From Micropterix aruncella (taxonomy: Eukaryota > Arthropoda > Insecta > Lepidoptera > Micropterigidae): 64,000 nucleotides of DNA. The position numbers and the translations under genes are program-made. This document shows positions 21,496 to 34,113 of the stretch, piece by piece (position 1 is the stretch's first letter; each line of letters starts with the position of its first letter). The stretch is from positions 17,698,075 through 17,762,074 of the forward strand of contig OX155963.1 of the NCBI GenBank assembly GCA_944548615.1, read 5' to 3'. The notes below the pieces were generated by a model that ran no database searches, had not been told where the DNA came from, and saw nothing but the letters and a program-made list of their open reading frames with translations.

Positions 21496-22402
21496 ATGAA
21501 TTATTTAAAAAAAATACTAAAACCTTTCAAAACAATTATTGTAATATAATATCAATTATAATAAATTATGATCTTTGACTTCAACTTTAGACTTCAACTT
21601 TAGGACTCTGAAACTAATGAAAGATTTTTAAATTTAAGTACATCCCTGAAACGATTATTATGATCCTGTCAGGAAAAATCTTATGGAGCTTGTTTACTGT
21701 ATTTTGTCCATGGATTTCTCGCTACAGACATCATATTTTACTTATTTATTTATTATGGCAAAGTATAGCGGTCTACAAATAGCGTAACAAGAAATGTATG
21801 TAATATTTAATAACAAGGAATAACATTTAGGTAACCTAAAAATTACTGTTATAAAAACAGGAAATTAAAACATTTAGGGTATTTTTTTCCTTTTTATATT
21901 TCTACATCGTTCATCTTAACCTTTTAAATCCATAATTAATGAAGATGAAGAAAAATCTCAAAATAATGAATATTATTTAAGAAATATATGAATATGTCTT
22001 AGAACCGGCGTTAAGTGCCGCAACCGTACCAGAGGGATTTTTTTGATTTTGATTTTTGTAAATTATGGATACCACAACAAAAACAAGAAAAGGTGTCATA
22101 AAAATATATTTAGACAGTATTGAAAGAAAATATTCACGGGTAAAAACATGAATTAGTATGAGATTTAGATCATTTTGAAAGAAACTAATTTTAATTCCAA
22201 ATAATCAACCATTTTCAACTTGCGATAGATCGTTTTGAACGAAATTGGTGATTTGTTCTTCATTTTTCTAAGATTTCTAGATCGTTTTACTAGTAAATAG
22301 TTTTACCAATCGATAGAACGGCTCAAGGCAATTAAAAAAAACATATTTGGGTCCAAAACCGATTTAGATTGTTTTGTTCGCCGACTCCTCGTTTATATAT
22401 CA
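21496..22402. other. Unassigned AT-rich stretch
   Basis: A reversed LINE-like tail (TTATTTATTTATTATGG near 21738) and nothing else that can be supported. Confidence 0.35.
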
Positions 22403-22466
22403 ATGCACTGAAACCAAAAAGGGATAGAAATTAATGCTTTCTATCCTTTTTTGGTTTAAGTGCAAT
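22403..22466. repeat. Hairpin MITE relic, related to 49431-49573
   Basis: Arms GAAACCAAAAAGGGATAGAAA and TTTCTATCCTTTTTTGGTTT mirror around TTAATGC. The AAAAAGGGATAGA core recurs inverted at about 49500-49520. Confidence 0.65.
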
Positions 22467-22629
22467 ACATGTGCTAAGCATATGGGCTATACAATTTGTG
22501 TCCTCCTTAAAGCAGCTGCTGCATAGTCAGGAGTGACGCATAATCATTGTGTTAAAATAATTCTTATATATTTTCCTGAATAAATTAATGAAATAATAAT
22601 AATAATAAAATAAGATTTTCAAATTCAAA

Positions 22630-22990
22630 TATGTAAGACGTCACGTCAAAAACTACAGTTGGAGAAGCGCATCCGGCCGCCGCCTTCCGCCGCCAAAAGA
22701 TCGTAAGCGCCACGCGCCGCTTTGCACCTTTCGTCCGTCCGACAGCTGCCCGTACATCTGTCCGCGCAAGTGCATATCGCGCGCCCCCTCGCACCATCGT
22801 CCGCTCGCCGCCGCGCGAGCGAGACGGCGAGAGGTGCGCCCGCGCCACCATCCCCACGGAAAGGGACAAGTTCGAAATTAAAATGGTGGGGTCCTTTCTG
22901 CTGGATTGGTGTTTGATTTGTGTGTCAGTCGGTAGCGCTGCTCGAGTCTGCGCCGCGTTCGTGTTCTGTGATGTTCTTCGGCGGTTCCCA
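22630..22990 (+). promoter_or_regulatory. CpG-rich promoter and 5' UTR of the 22991-31532 gene
   Basis: The strongest CpG-rich block of the window outside repeats (22660-22860: GCCGCC, CGCGCG, GCGAGCGAGACGG). It ends just before an ATG at 22991. Long overlapping ORFs on both strands are the usual by-product of high GC. No TATA box is seen. A divergent minus-strand transcript cannot be excluded. Confidence 0.55.
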
Positions 22991-25900
22991 ATGGAGAACA
23001 ACCTGAAGAGAAAGCGAGTACCGAGCGAGGAGGAGCTGAAGAAAGTGCATAGGTATGATCTTTCGGTCGGCGCTCAAATGGAAGTTCAGATTTATATGGG
23101 AAACATTTAGGACGGTAATACACGTTCGAATTTTTCTATATGATAGTCGGATCCGATAGTCTGATCAGACTATCGGATCCGACTATCGTAGAGAAAAATC
23201 GGACGTGTATTGCCGGCCTTAAAAACACTCTTCTGAATTTTTTGACGAATACTCCCACACACCAAAATTAAAGAAAAACAACCACCAATTGTAAAATCGC
23301 TTCTTATTTCACGAAAATACAAAACTTATAGTAAACATTCGTTTTTCTGTCTAAATTATAGTAACTCAGGTCCATTTTATCAATAATATGTATATATTTT
23401 AAGCTATTGCATAGCTTTTATCGCGGGCCTAGGCCAGCGCGGCGACCGAATGAAGAAATTTCTTAACGAAAATTAATGATTTTAAACTGATAATTACGTC
23501 TAAACGAGTACTGCTTACAATTCGAAAAAAATATATGTTAAACAAGAACATTTTCTTAATATTCTTAGCTTTGAATATTTTAGATTTGGTTTATATTACA
23601 TAGTGTAATTAATTTGTGAAATTAGGTCTAACCGAACACAAAAACGACTACTACGCAAATACTATCTGGCGTATTATTATGAAACCTGCACCATTTTAAA
23701 GATAATTTAATTATCTATCTTTTTATCTACGATTTTTTTCGAATAATCCGTTTTTTTTGCTTTATCGAATAAAAAATTCGTGCGCGGCGCTCTATCGGAA
23801 GACGTTTAAATTATTCCGAATCATTTGCTTTCGAAGCCGCAAATGATTCGGAATAATTTCAACGTTTTCCGATAGAGCGCAGTTATCTGATATCAGAAAA
23901 AATAAAATAAATAAAATAAATAAATAATTATAATAGCATAAGTTGTTAAAAATGCTATGCAATAGCTTTACCGCGGCAGTCCCCGAGTGCCACACGTATT
24001 TTTTTTTGTAATTAGTAGCTTATATAGTTTTTAAGCTATTGCATAGCTTTTATCGCGGGCCTAGGCCTGCGCGGCGACCGAATGAAGAAATTTCTTAACG
24101 AAAATTAATGATTTTAAACTGATAATTACGTCTAAACGAGTACTGCTTACGATTCGAAAAAAATATATGTTAAACAAGAACATTTTCCTAATATTCTTAC
24201 CTTTGAATATTTTAGATTTTCTTTATATTACATAGTGTAATTAATTTGTGAAATTAGGTCTAACCGAACACAAAAACGACTACTACGCAAATACTATCTG
24301 GCGTATTATTATGAAACCTTCACCATTTTATAGATAATTTAATTATATATCTTTTTATCTACGATTTTTTTCGAATAATCCGTTTTTTTGCTTTATCGAA
24401 TAAAAACTTCGTGCGCGGCGCTCTATCGGAAGACGTTTAAATTATTATTCCGAATCATTTGCTTCCGCAGCCGCAAATGATACGGAATAATTTCAACGTT
24501 TTCCGATAGAGCGCAGTTATCTGATATCAGAAAAAATAAAATAAATAAAATGAATAAATAATTATAATAGCATAAGTTGTTAAAAATGCTATGCAATAGC
24601 TTTACCGCGGCAGTCCCCGAGTGCCACACTTATTTTTTATTTCTAAAGAATGTCTATACAAGTATTAAAAAATTACGTGTGGCACTCGGGGACTGCCGCG
24701 GTAAAGCTATTGCATAGCATTTTTAACAACTTATGCAATTAGAATTATTTATTTATTTTATTTTTTCTGATATCAGATAACTGCGCTCTATCGGAAAACG
24801 TTGAAATTATTTGCGGCTGCGGAAGCAAATGATTCGGAATAATTTAAACGTCTTCCGATAGAGCGCCGCGCACGAATTTTTTATTCGATAAAGCAAAAAA
24901 TCCGGATTATTCGAAAAAAATCGTAGATAAAAAGATATATAATTAAATTATCTTTAAAATGGTGCAGGTTTCATAATAATAGGCCAGATAGTATTTGCGT
25001 AGTAGTCGTTTTTGTGTTCGGTTAGACCTAATTTCACAAATTAACTACACTATGTAATATAAACAAAATCTAAAATATTCAAAGCTAAGAATATTAGGAA
25101 AATGTTCTTGTTTAACATATATTTTTTTCGAATCGTAAGCAGTACTTGTTTAGACGTAATTATCAGTTTAAAATCATTAATTTTCGTTAAGAAATTTCTT
25201 CATTCGGTCGCCGCGCTGGCCTAGGCCCGCGATAAAAGCTATGCAATAGCTTAAAAAAACACATTCGATGGGAATTTATGATTTATTGGAACTTTTCTCA
25301 CAAAATAAAAACCCTACGAGATTCGCTCATTGTAATGCTAAATGTGTTAGATAAAACCCTCGGACACGCAAAAATTTCGTGAGGAAAAAAAAACACATTG
25401 ACATATAAAAAAGAAATCATTTTTTTCTTACTTTTAAAGGTTGTCTTATAAAAAAAAACTAACTTAACCTACCGCCATATAGGAGTTTAATAATAAAAAA
25501 AACCTCACTTAATATACCGAAATGTATGGGTCTTCTTTGAATGCCTAGATCTTGCTTATTAATTGAGAACGAATAAAGATTATTGCAGATTCGGAATCAG
25601 CGCGGTGAATATAGTCGGGTGACGTTAAAAATAAACAATGTAGAACAGGTTCCTTTAATAACAAAAAATGCGCTTTTCTGAGTGAATTTTTGATGAACTT
25701 CCTTTTGTAGAGCTTACGTGTGCCGCAGGCTATTTTATAGAATAACATTACTGCAATGATCTCAGAATGTTGATAATTCGATATCATTTTCCCAGCACAT
25801 CCACGATATATGTGAAGTAAATGAACGGGAATATGAATATACAAGCTGTGTGCATGTGTGTATGTGTATGTGTATGTGTTGTAGTGCCGTCAAAGTTCTG

Positions 25901-28900
25901 CTCTTCCATTGCAGTATTAAAGTACCTATGCAGTCATTTAAAACATTTAAATATAGCAGATCATCGGAGGGATGACATTGCCTCAAATGACTGCTGCGTA
26001 ATTATAGCAATTGTAGCAGTTTTGTTCATCACCATTTCTGCACCCAACAGTCTTTTCTTAGTCTCAGTTTCCAATATCTGCATTTCTCAAATGCAGATAT
26101 TTTGACCTTAAAATTGACAGTCATCACTTTTGATCAATTCCTCGACACAACCGGCATTTTTGTTCAGATTTAGTACTATCTGGACATCAGTGGTGTCAAC
26201 ATTATTTTCTAAAGTACTTTTAATAGATACTACCATATGCAAAAGATGAGACTGATTTATATACGCTTTATATATAATACAGTGTATATATATATATATA
26301 TAAATGGTAATAAGAGCTCTATAATCACACAGTGTAAACAGAACCAGTGTGGCAACGAAATCTTAGGGCAATCATGAAGTGGAGGACGACGAGCGGCAAG
26401 CAGTCCGCTCCCACTTTGAGCCTAGTGAAACGGTGAGCTTTTAAAACGATGTTCTAAAGGACTTGCTTACGCTATCGAAGCTGTTTACAACTAGTAATAA
26501 TAATATTAACCTGCCCGCAGGAAAGTAACAACCCTGACTCGTCGGCGGCATTTTGAATAGATCAAAGGTGTCGCCATGTTGGTAGTTCTCACTCCAACTA
26601 AACATTGAATTTCAGGAGAAACAAACCTGGTAATTTTTTGGATGTCGAATTCTGCAAAGGCTTTCAAAATTGTACACTATGTAGCTATAACAATACCGCT
26701 ACTATTTGCGACCGCATCCATACGAGCGATAATTTTCAGCTCTTGTGAAATTGATTACCAAACATACAGTTGCGTGGAAGATAACAAGGACAACCAATTA
26801 TTTCCCTCCAATCAGACGTAAATTTGCATCTCCATTCACGAACTATCTCTGAGGGTAGGAAGAGTAGGAATTTTAGATATTCAGGTACTTTTGTGTGAAA
26901 GCATTACTTCCAAAGGCGAAATTCATACACATGTAAAAACCGGCAGCCTGTTGAAGACAGGCTTACGCAAAAAATAACACAAACTTGCCATGATAATTGT
27001 AATATAAAAGGCATCTTCTCAATCTGTATAAATACATAAATCAAAGGCCTTTATACAATCTATTATAAATAGATTATATTTCAAATCTTTTTGTCTGCGG
27101 CAGCTGCTATTCAAAAATATTCCACACCACAAACTGGATCCATGTCTAACACAGCTGTCTCAGTGAACCAAGGGTCAGTTTACTGAGACAGCTGACCCCC
27201 CCCCCTCCTCCCTATATGAACGCTATACCCCTCAAATGACAAAAGGCTGCAACATGCATAATATTGTATTCCTGTTACAACAAAACGTTGTAACCTGTGT
27301 TGCATCGTTTAGCAATTTGAGGACAGAGTGCGCATGAACCGGTTGTCCTGGTGCGTATGTCATATGTCAATAAGTGTATTCTGTCTTTTAATGGTATTGG
27401 ACCATAGGATGCCGTACACCGTACACAATTATTTGGCTTGGCACCGTACACAATAGTTTGCTTACATCTGAGCTACAGTTTGGCTATATCTACATCCGTT
27501 TTAGGGAGTAATATAGTTATGAATTCATATATTTTGAGGTAAAGTCCAAAAAGTTTCTCCCCTTAATCTGGAGAGACCAACAGAGAGACGGAGAGCAGTG
27601 AGTTGTCACCTACAGCAGGCGAACCCGTCACCCCAGGAAGGTATAACGATAATGATCGTTCTTCCAAACTGAGGTGAACGTAGTGACTTGGAACGAAGAC
27701 AGTCCACCAGTACGCCAACTCGCCCGCGAGAGTCCAACGCTGTACCGCGTCGCACATTAAATTTTCCAGCGGATAGCCTCGCGCCCTCACTATCCGATTT
27801 CGCCGAATTCCTCCGTCCTCCCATCTGGTTACGGCTCCGAAGTCACTTGCGCGGCCTCTACCTAAAGTTAGCGGTAATTAATTTTGAATATATTGCGGAC
27901 CGTGACGTCTTTTGCCCGTCTTTCACTCGGGATCGAGTGGTTAACGGGTCATTTCAAGAGTAGCTGACATTAGGTCAACAATACCCCCGATGCTTAGGAA
28001 ACAGTATATCGTTTCCGGACTCCTCTGGTTATTCGCCGGAGTGCATAGTCGATTGTATGACGCCGCACGATGCGCAAACCGCCTAGAAGCGCCTTAGGGC
28101 CATCCCGCAGGGAAATTGATTCACCTGCCGTAAAGTAGGAAACAGAATCCTTACCGGGGTAGACCTTCGGGGATGCTTGGAACTGAACCGCGAGATGAGC
28201 CGACTAGGTTAATGAGCAAGTCTTAATGGCTCAACTGAACGAGAACTGTTAGCTGCCAGAGAGACTCACAACGAAGACTCACTGAGAGAGATTGTTTTGT
28301 TTTGTTCGGAACCACATACACACGTTGCAATATCGTATTATGTTGTCCGCGAGAATATTATGTTTATTATCATACTTTCCAATCTTTACAGGCATGCCTT
28401 ATCGGGCCATGTTCAACCACTGAGCGTCAATGACTTGACTCGACCTTCTAGTGCTCCAACTGTTTCCACGATTCTTCACCTGGAATCAGCCGCTGCAAGA
28501 AAATACACAGAGCGAAACTTCTCCAGCGCTGACTGCGTGAGGGTCGCGCCTCCGGCACCAGCGTCTGCTACTTCCAGGTTGGACAGTCTAATATGAAGTT
28601 CTGGTGATATAAGTTCTCAATTTGGTTTGTCTGAAATGGGACTGTAGGATCCATATACTTGGGCCATTGTTTGGCGCTGTGTCTCCCAAGATTCGTACGG
28701 AATGGATCTTCGCCTTATATTTTGACCTATTGACTATAATATTCAATGGAATTATTCGTCTGGCGCGAGGGGAGTTCGTCTGCTTGGTGACAACCGATTT
28801 TTTTTATAAGGCTCGTATCTCTGAGATCGTTGAAAAAATCACTCGCAAAGCGTGTGCGCCAGTGTGGCGTTTACAATGCCCGTATTTCTATGTACCTACA

Positions 28901-31532
28901 TCAATTGGTTTTAGAACTGGATTCTGAAGACTCAGCTGATAAGATAAAGCTTCTTCGACACGAGCTACTGTTAGATCTTGATACTGTTAGCTACTATCTA
29001 CCCATAAAAAATAAAAAAATCGGCTATCACTGGCCGATGCGGAAGAAGAAGGTTCTATTATTAGTGTTTCATTTAATTTTGGTGAAACACATAATTTAAT
29101 ATTACTCGATTCTGGTCAAGACGATTTAGTCTAACCATATCAGGTGTTTAGACTCAAAGGTCTAGACCAGCGGTTGGCAACCTGCGGCCCGCGAGGCGTT
29201 TTGGTGCGGCCCGCAAGATTCTCGCCGCAACGCCAACATGCAAAAAAGTTTGGCAAAATACTAAAATGAAAAGTGCATTAATTGCACAACTTTAAATTAA
29301 GTTTGAAAACCGGCCTGCTGATTTCAAAAAGATCTCACGTAAAATAGATTTTCGAAATCTCCTTCTCGGTGGATATAGATAAATGTACCAAGCGATTTGC
29401 AAACCATCATTACAGATTTTTTAAGTGATTCCCGACTTAAAATGGCTTGTAGGGAAATTGCCTTCTGAAAATCGCAGAAATTAATAAGGTTTGCTCAGCA
29501 AATAATTATTATGTTTAGTAGTACATACGAGTATGTTGGCGACCAAACTTTTTCAATTACGCGACTCTACTTCAAAAATGCAAGCGAATATATAAAAAAA
29601 ACGCTAGTCAAATGCAGCCGCAAAAATATCATTGATTTAAATAACCACACAAAATATAGTAAAAAAATATAATTGGCGTTTTATTTTTAAAACGAATGTA
29701 TTTGTACCCTAATATTGTAGGTACACTGTAATGAAAACTGGCTCAAGTGCGGCCCGCACTGGCCCGCACTGATGCGGCCCGCACCCTACCCTGGGGTGTA
29801 CCACACCCCAGGCGTTGGTTTTTAGCTTGGCATTTCTTACTCTTGAGTCAAATCGGTTTGATTGTTCCAGTACTCTATTATTTCGTGGTTACGTACAACA
29901 CGCCTTGTGTGTATTGCATAATACACACAATTGCAAATAATTATAATAATTACATATTACAATAATTCAAGTGTAGTAATAACGTATGTAAGAATAACGG
30001 TAGGGTTTAAGGCTTAATGTTAAATATTTGGCCTTCTTCCTTCAAAAGGTCGCTGACCCATGGTCTACTAGACGATAGGTAGGACGATATGATAGGTAAG
30101 GTTAAGACGATAGGCGTTAAAAAATCCCAAAGTTCTAATGACAAATACGTCAACTTACATTTCGTCGACTATACCTTTACTTTACCTATCTCTCCAGAGC
30201 TACTCGTATATGGGCAGATTTTTTTTAAAGTATACTAGTTATAGAGAGTGATTTTCTACTTTTTGTTCCACTGACTTACATTTTTAAATATAAGGTTTTA
30301 AGCCGTTTACAGCAATTAGGATTAAATAATTAATACTTTTATAGACTATAGTATTTTTTTCATTCAAGCCCTAAATGGTAATAATACGTAGTAAAAATAT
30401 ATTTTCGTCGCGGGGAATTCGTTTCATCCATGGACATTTCTAAAAATGTTAGTCAATGGAACAAATAGTTGAAAATCGCCTTGTAAAATTAGTACACTTT
30501 TAAAAAAAATCTGTTGTGTCACCCCAAGATTTTCCTGGCAAGCAGACCCCCCCTCCACCTCGTTAACTCCCCCTCCCCTCATATACCCCCCCTCGCCGTT
30601 AGTGATTGTGTCAAGTGACTATGATAGCAAAGGTAGCATATACTAGAATTTTGTAGTATTTCCGTGGTATTAAAATGGTATTTTTCCAAAACTGATGTCG
30701 TTAGTATTTTTCCTACATATGGCTGTCTTTAAATATTATTTGCGTCGCTTGTATACAAGATATTCAAACTAAAATTTCACATATCACGTGATTTCGGAAC
30801 AACAATGCATCTGTATACCGAATTTCAAGTCTCTAACTGCAATGTTTCAAATTTGAAGTATAACTAGCACGCCCTCTGGTGGATCGATTTCAACTCACCT
30901 GCCATTACCGATGCCTGCTTGCCAAATTTCAGCTTAATCGGATGAAGCTTTAGGCGCTATCGTGGTGGCTAATACACACACACACACACACCCTCACACA
31001 CACCCTTAAACACACACACACACACACACCACAGACAGACTTTGGGCTCGAAATAGTCCTAATCGTCTCAGAGGGTGTCAAAATGGGCATTTCGCCCTCA
31101 TCTTGATATTTTTAGCGCGTTCACAATACTTTCCCTAGTGCCGGAAAATTCGTCCATATAAGTTCGTTCTAACCCCACTTTGAGTTTATAGTATTGTATA
31201 GCTTTTTTTTTAATATTGAAATTTTCAGCTCCACAGATGACCAGTCCAAATCGTCACAGTACCGCGCCGCCCTGAACCGTCTGCAGGAGTTGCAAGATGA
31301 CCTGTTGGAAGTATCCTCCATGGATTCGGATGATTCCGAGCTGCAAGACCACCTGGAAGGTCTGTCTGGTCCGGCCAGGTCCCGCTTGGACCCCGAAGCC
31401 CTCGGATTTCTGGTCTGCGCCCAGGAAACCATGAAGTACCTCAACGAGCAGGGCATTCGTGCCAACGATCCCATGATTGTTAATCTTAGGAATAGATTCG
31501 TCAACGGCTTGAATAGATTGGGAATAGATTAG
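22991..31532 (+). CDS. Small unrecognised protein, two exons separated by an 8.2-kb intron
   Basis: CDS = join(22991..23052, 31229..31532), 121 aa. Exon 1 encodes MENNLKRKRVPSEEELKKVH and ends AG|GTATGA in phase 2; exon 2 follows a T-rich tract and TTTTCAG and resumes in the same phase (S-STDDQ). The protein has a basic N-terminus, a Leu/Glu-rich helical stretch (ALNRLQELQDDLLEV), an acidic SMDSDDSE patch, a LSGPARSRLDPEALGFLV segment and a helical C-terminus ending VNGLNRLGID at TAG 31530-31532. Codon use and clean splice sites argue for a real gene. I do not recognise the family; a nuclear regulatory role is only a guess from KRKR. A possible 66-bp cassette exon lies at 26367-26432. Confidence 0.65.
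23110..23218. mobile_element. 109-bp Harbinger-like MITE with a 46-bp perfect palindrome
   Basis: Flanked by TTA on both sides (23107-23109, 23219-23221), the PIF/Harbinger target size. Ends GGACGGTAATACACG and the inverse of GGCCGGCAATACACG. The core 23142-23187 is a 46-bp perfect palindrome built on GATAGTCGGATCCGATAGTC with TGATCA at the centre. Lies in the large intron of the 22991-31532 gene. Confidence 0.75.
23219..23400. other. Intron sequence
   Basis: AT-rich; no feature recognised. Confidence 0.4.
23401..23997 (+). repeat. Repeat family D, unit 1
   Basis: A ~597-bp unit beginning AAGCTATTGCATAGC and ending with its exact inverse GCTATGCAATAGCTT plus a ~30-bp GC-rich tail (ACCGCGGCAGTCCCCGAGTG). 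An internal 93-bp hairpin at 23788-23880 has arms GCGCTCTATCGGAA and TTCCGATAGAGCGC, with an inner palindrome around AAATGATTCGGAAT. Short ORFs inside (for example 23792-23995 minus) are conserved only because the DNA is duplicated. Confidence 0.8.
24033..24630 (+). repeat. Repeat family D, unit 2
   Basis: Direct copy of unit 1 differing at roughly 3 percent of positions by eye, including a 3-base insertion (ATT) in the internal hairpin arm and a changed base in the opposite arm. Same 15-bp inverted termini and GC-rich tail. Confidence 0.8.
24676..25252 (-). repeat. Repeat family D, unit 3 (inverted)
   Basis: Reverse-complement copy; with unit 2 it forms a ~1.2-kb near-palindrome centred near 24653. 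It lacks about 11 bp of one arm of the internal hairpin (near 24811), so the hairpin is damaged here. Confidence 0.8.
25275..25668. mobile_element. MITE family E, copy 1
   Basis: Shares its length and interior (AACTTAACCTACCGCCATAT-like, AATGTATGGGT, TCTTTGAATGCCTA, TTATTGCAGATTC, GCGGTGAATATAGTC) with the element at 40509-40908. Terminal sequences TTATTGGAACTTTTCTC and the inverse of TTATTAAAGGAACCTGTT form imperfect inverted repeats. No ORF of its own. Confidence 0.65.
25845..25882. repeat. GT-rich microsatellite
   Basis: Short (GTGTAT)n run. Confidence 0.8.
25883..26366. other. Intron sequence
   Basis: AT-rich with a short TA run at about 26285-26303; no supported gene. Confidence 0.4.
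26367..26432 (+). other. Possible 66-bp cassette exon of the 22991-31532 gene
   Basis: Bounded by TCTTAG on the left and CG|GTGAGC, a strong donor, on the right. Its 66-nt length is a multiple of three and it is open in the frame imposed by exon 1 (phase 2), so inclusion would add 22 residues (starting R-AIMKWRTTSG) and rejoin exon 2 in frame. The polypyrimidine tract is poor, so this is tentative. Confidence 0.3.
26642..26821 (+). CDS. 59-aa ORF with a hydrophobic N-terminus
   Basis: ATG 26642 to TAA 26819-26821. The product has an N-terminal hydrophobic stretch (VAITIPLLFATASIRAIIF, residues about 14-32) resembling a signal anchor or signal peptide, followed by a polar segment with two Cys (SSCEIDYQTYSCVEDN). 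Just before the stop, AC|GTAAAT could instead be a splice donor, making this a first exon. No family recognised; chance ORF remains possible. Confidence 0.3.
   Translation: MSNSAKAFKIVHYVAITIPLLFATASIRAIIFSSCEIDYQTYSCVEDNKDNQLFPSNQT
26822..27589. other. Intron sequence with a short hairpin
   Basis: The inverted repeat CAGCTGTCTCAGT (27152-27164) and ACTGAGACAGCTG (27182-27194), followed by a C-run, is the only structure seen. Confidence 0.5.
27590..28290 (+). repeat. GC-rich repeat family F, diverged single copy
   Basis: Matches the 33885-36965 array over most of its length: GAGTTGTCACCTACAGCAGG, CGAACCCGTCACC, AGAGTCCAACGC, GGATCGAGTGG, TCATTTCAAGAG, GGAAACAGTAT and GCCGCACGRTGCGCA appear in the same order. 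More diverged from the array units than they are from each other. The overlapping ORFs have no known domain. Confidence 0.7.
28291..29100 (+). other. Unexplained ORF-bearing segment beside repeat F
   Basis: Three overlapping plus-strand ORFs (28297-28596, 28622-28927, 28830-29099) with mixed hydrophobic and charged content (one reads HQLVLELDSEDSADKIKLL). None shows a motif I recognise. Adjacency to repeat F suggests a decayed mobile element, but retroviral-type or transposase motifs are not visible. Confidence 0.35.
29168..29790. mobile_element. hAT-like non-autonomous element, incomplete
   Basis: Begins CAGCGGTTGGCAACCTGCGG, closely resembling termini of hAT elements of the SPIN/Charlie sort, with GCGGCCCGC motifs at both ends (29195-29215 and 29740-29785). 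The matching right terminus is not clean, so the right boundary is approximate and the target duplication is not visible. Confidence 0.5.
29791..30504. other. Intron sequence
   Basis: AT-rich, no gene or repeat pair recognised. Confidence 0.4.
30505..31130 (+). repeat. Dispersed repeat family B with CA microsatellite, copy 1
   Basis: Matches 55165-55985 throughout: TGTGTCACCCCAAGA, a C-rich stretch, TGTATACAAGATATTC-like sequence, GCATCTGTATACCG, GAATTTCAAGTC, a GTATRACTAGC stretch, GATGCCTGC, AATCGGATGAAGC, ATCGTGG, then an (AC)n block. It lies just upstream of exon 2 of the 22991-31532 gene. Confidence 0.7.
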
Positions 31533-33518
<1,986 letters not shown>

Positions 33519-33758
33519 TTAATTACTGTTATCTTTGAATACGCAACCTTTGAACGTGTAATTTAGCAAGACCGTTTTGTCGATATTTTCACCTTCCTTG
33601 ATGTTCTGGCTGAGTCTATCGTATTCTATCTGGGCTGAACCCATGGTCATGTGTATTGAAATATATCTGGATGTGTCGGAGTTGGTTTCTTCATCTAGAA
33701 GTTTTTTCAGCATGGCTCTATAGTGCTGCAGGCTGTTTGCCTCCGCGGGGATCATGAG
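33519..33758 (-). CDS. Terminal exon of an unrecognised minus-strand gene
   Basis: A good acceptor (TTTGTTCCAG) precedes 33758; the exon is open for 79 codons to the TAA at 33519-33521. It encodes a hydrophilic segment: LMIPAEANSLQHYRAMLKK, then LLDEETNSDTSRYISIHMTM, GSAQIEYDRLSQNIKEGE and NIDKTVLLNYTFKGCVF. Regular codon choice and lack of repeats nearby favour a host exon. Family not recognised. The upstream exons would lie to the right; a GC-rich donor-bearing exon at 41020-41400 is one candidate, unproven. Confidence 0.5.
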   Translation of the reverse strand, partial: LMIPAEANSLQHYRAMLKKLLDEETNSDTSRYISIHMTMGSAQIEYDRLSQNIKEGENIDKTVLLNYTFKGCVFKDNSN

Positions 33759-33884
33759 CTGGAACAAATTGAACGCTTTAGGATATAGTCTGGCCGGGTA
33801 ATCTTATCGTGTCACGAGGGGCGTAGAAAAGAAATTAAATTTGTCGTGTTAGTGGTCTGTTTAATGTTATAGACGAGGCCCACT

Positions 33885-34113
33885 GTGCACGAAATTTGGG
33901 AGTTAATGGGCCCTTGCTGAGTTGGCCACGAAGACCCATTCTGTTCAGGGTTGGTCACACTCACGGGTCAACACCTATCCGACGGCCTCCACGCATGAAG
34001 TGCGAGCCTGGCTAGGACTCTGGCCTTATGGTTAGTTTCCCCTGGGAATCAACCTTCTGGCGCTCCTGGACGGTCTGCGCACCGTGCGGCGTAAGCCAAT
34101 CGACTGTGCACTC
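33885..34113 (-). repeat. GC-rich repeat family F, inverted partial unit
   Basis: Reverse complement of about 35570-35790 in the neighbouring unit (CGGTCTGCGCACCGTGCGGC, CCGACGGCCTCCACGCATG). It meets the direct unit head to head at about 34113. Confidence 0.75.

Noticed and set aside
22585..23001. 138-aa minus-strand ORF in the CpG-rich block
   Set aside because: Composition is Arg/Ala-rich as expected from CpG-rich DNA, with no motif; the plus-strand exon explains the block better.
23792..24629. Two near-identical minus-strand ORFs (67 and 68 aa) suggesting a duplicated gene
   Set aside because: They lie inside repeat family D units, span its hairpin, and are not preserved in unit 3.
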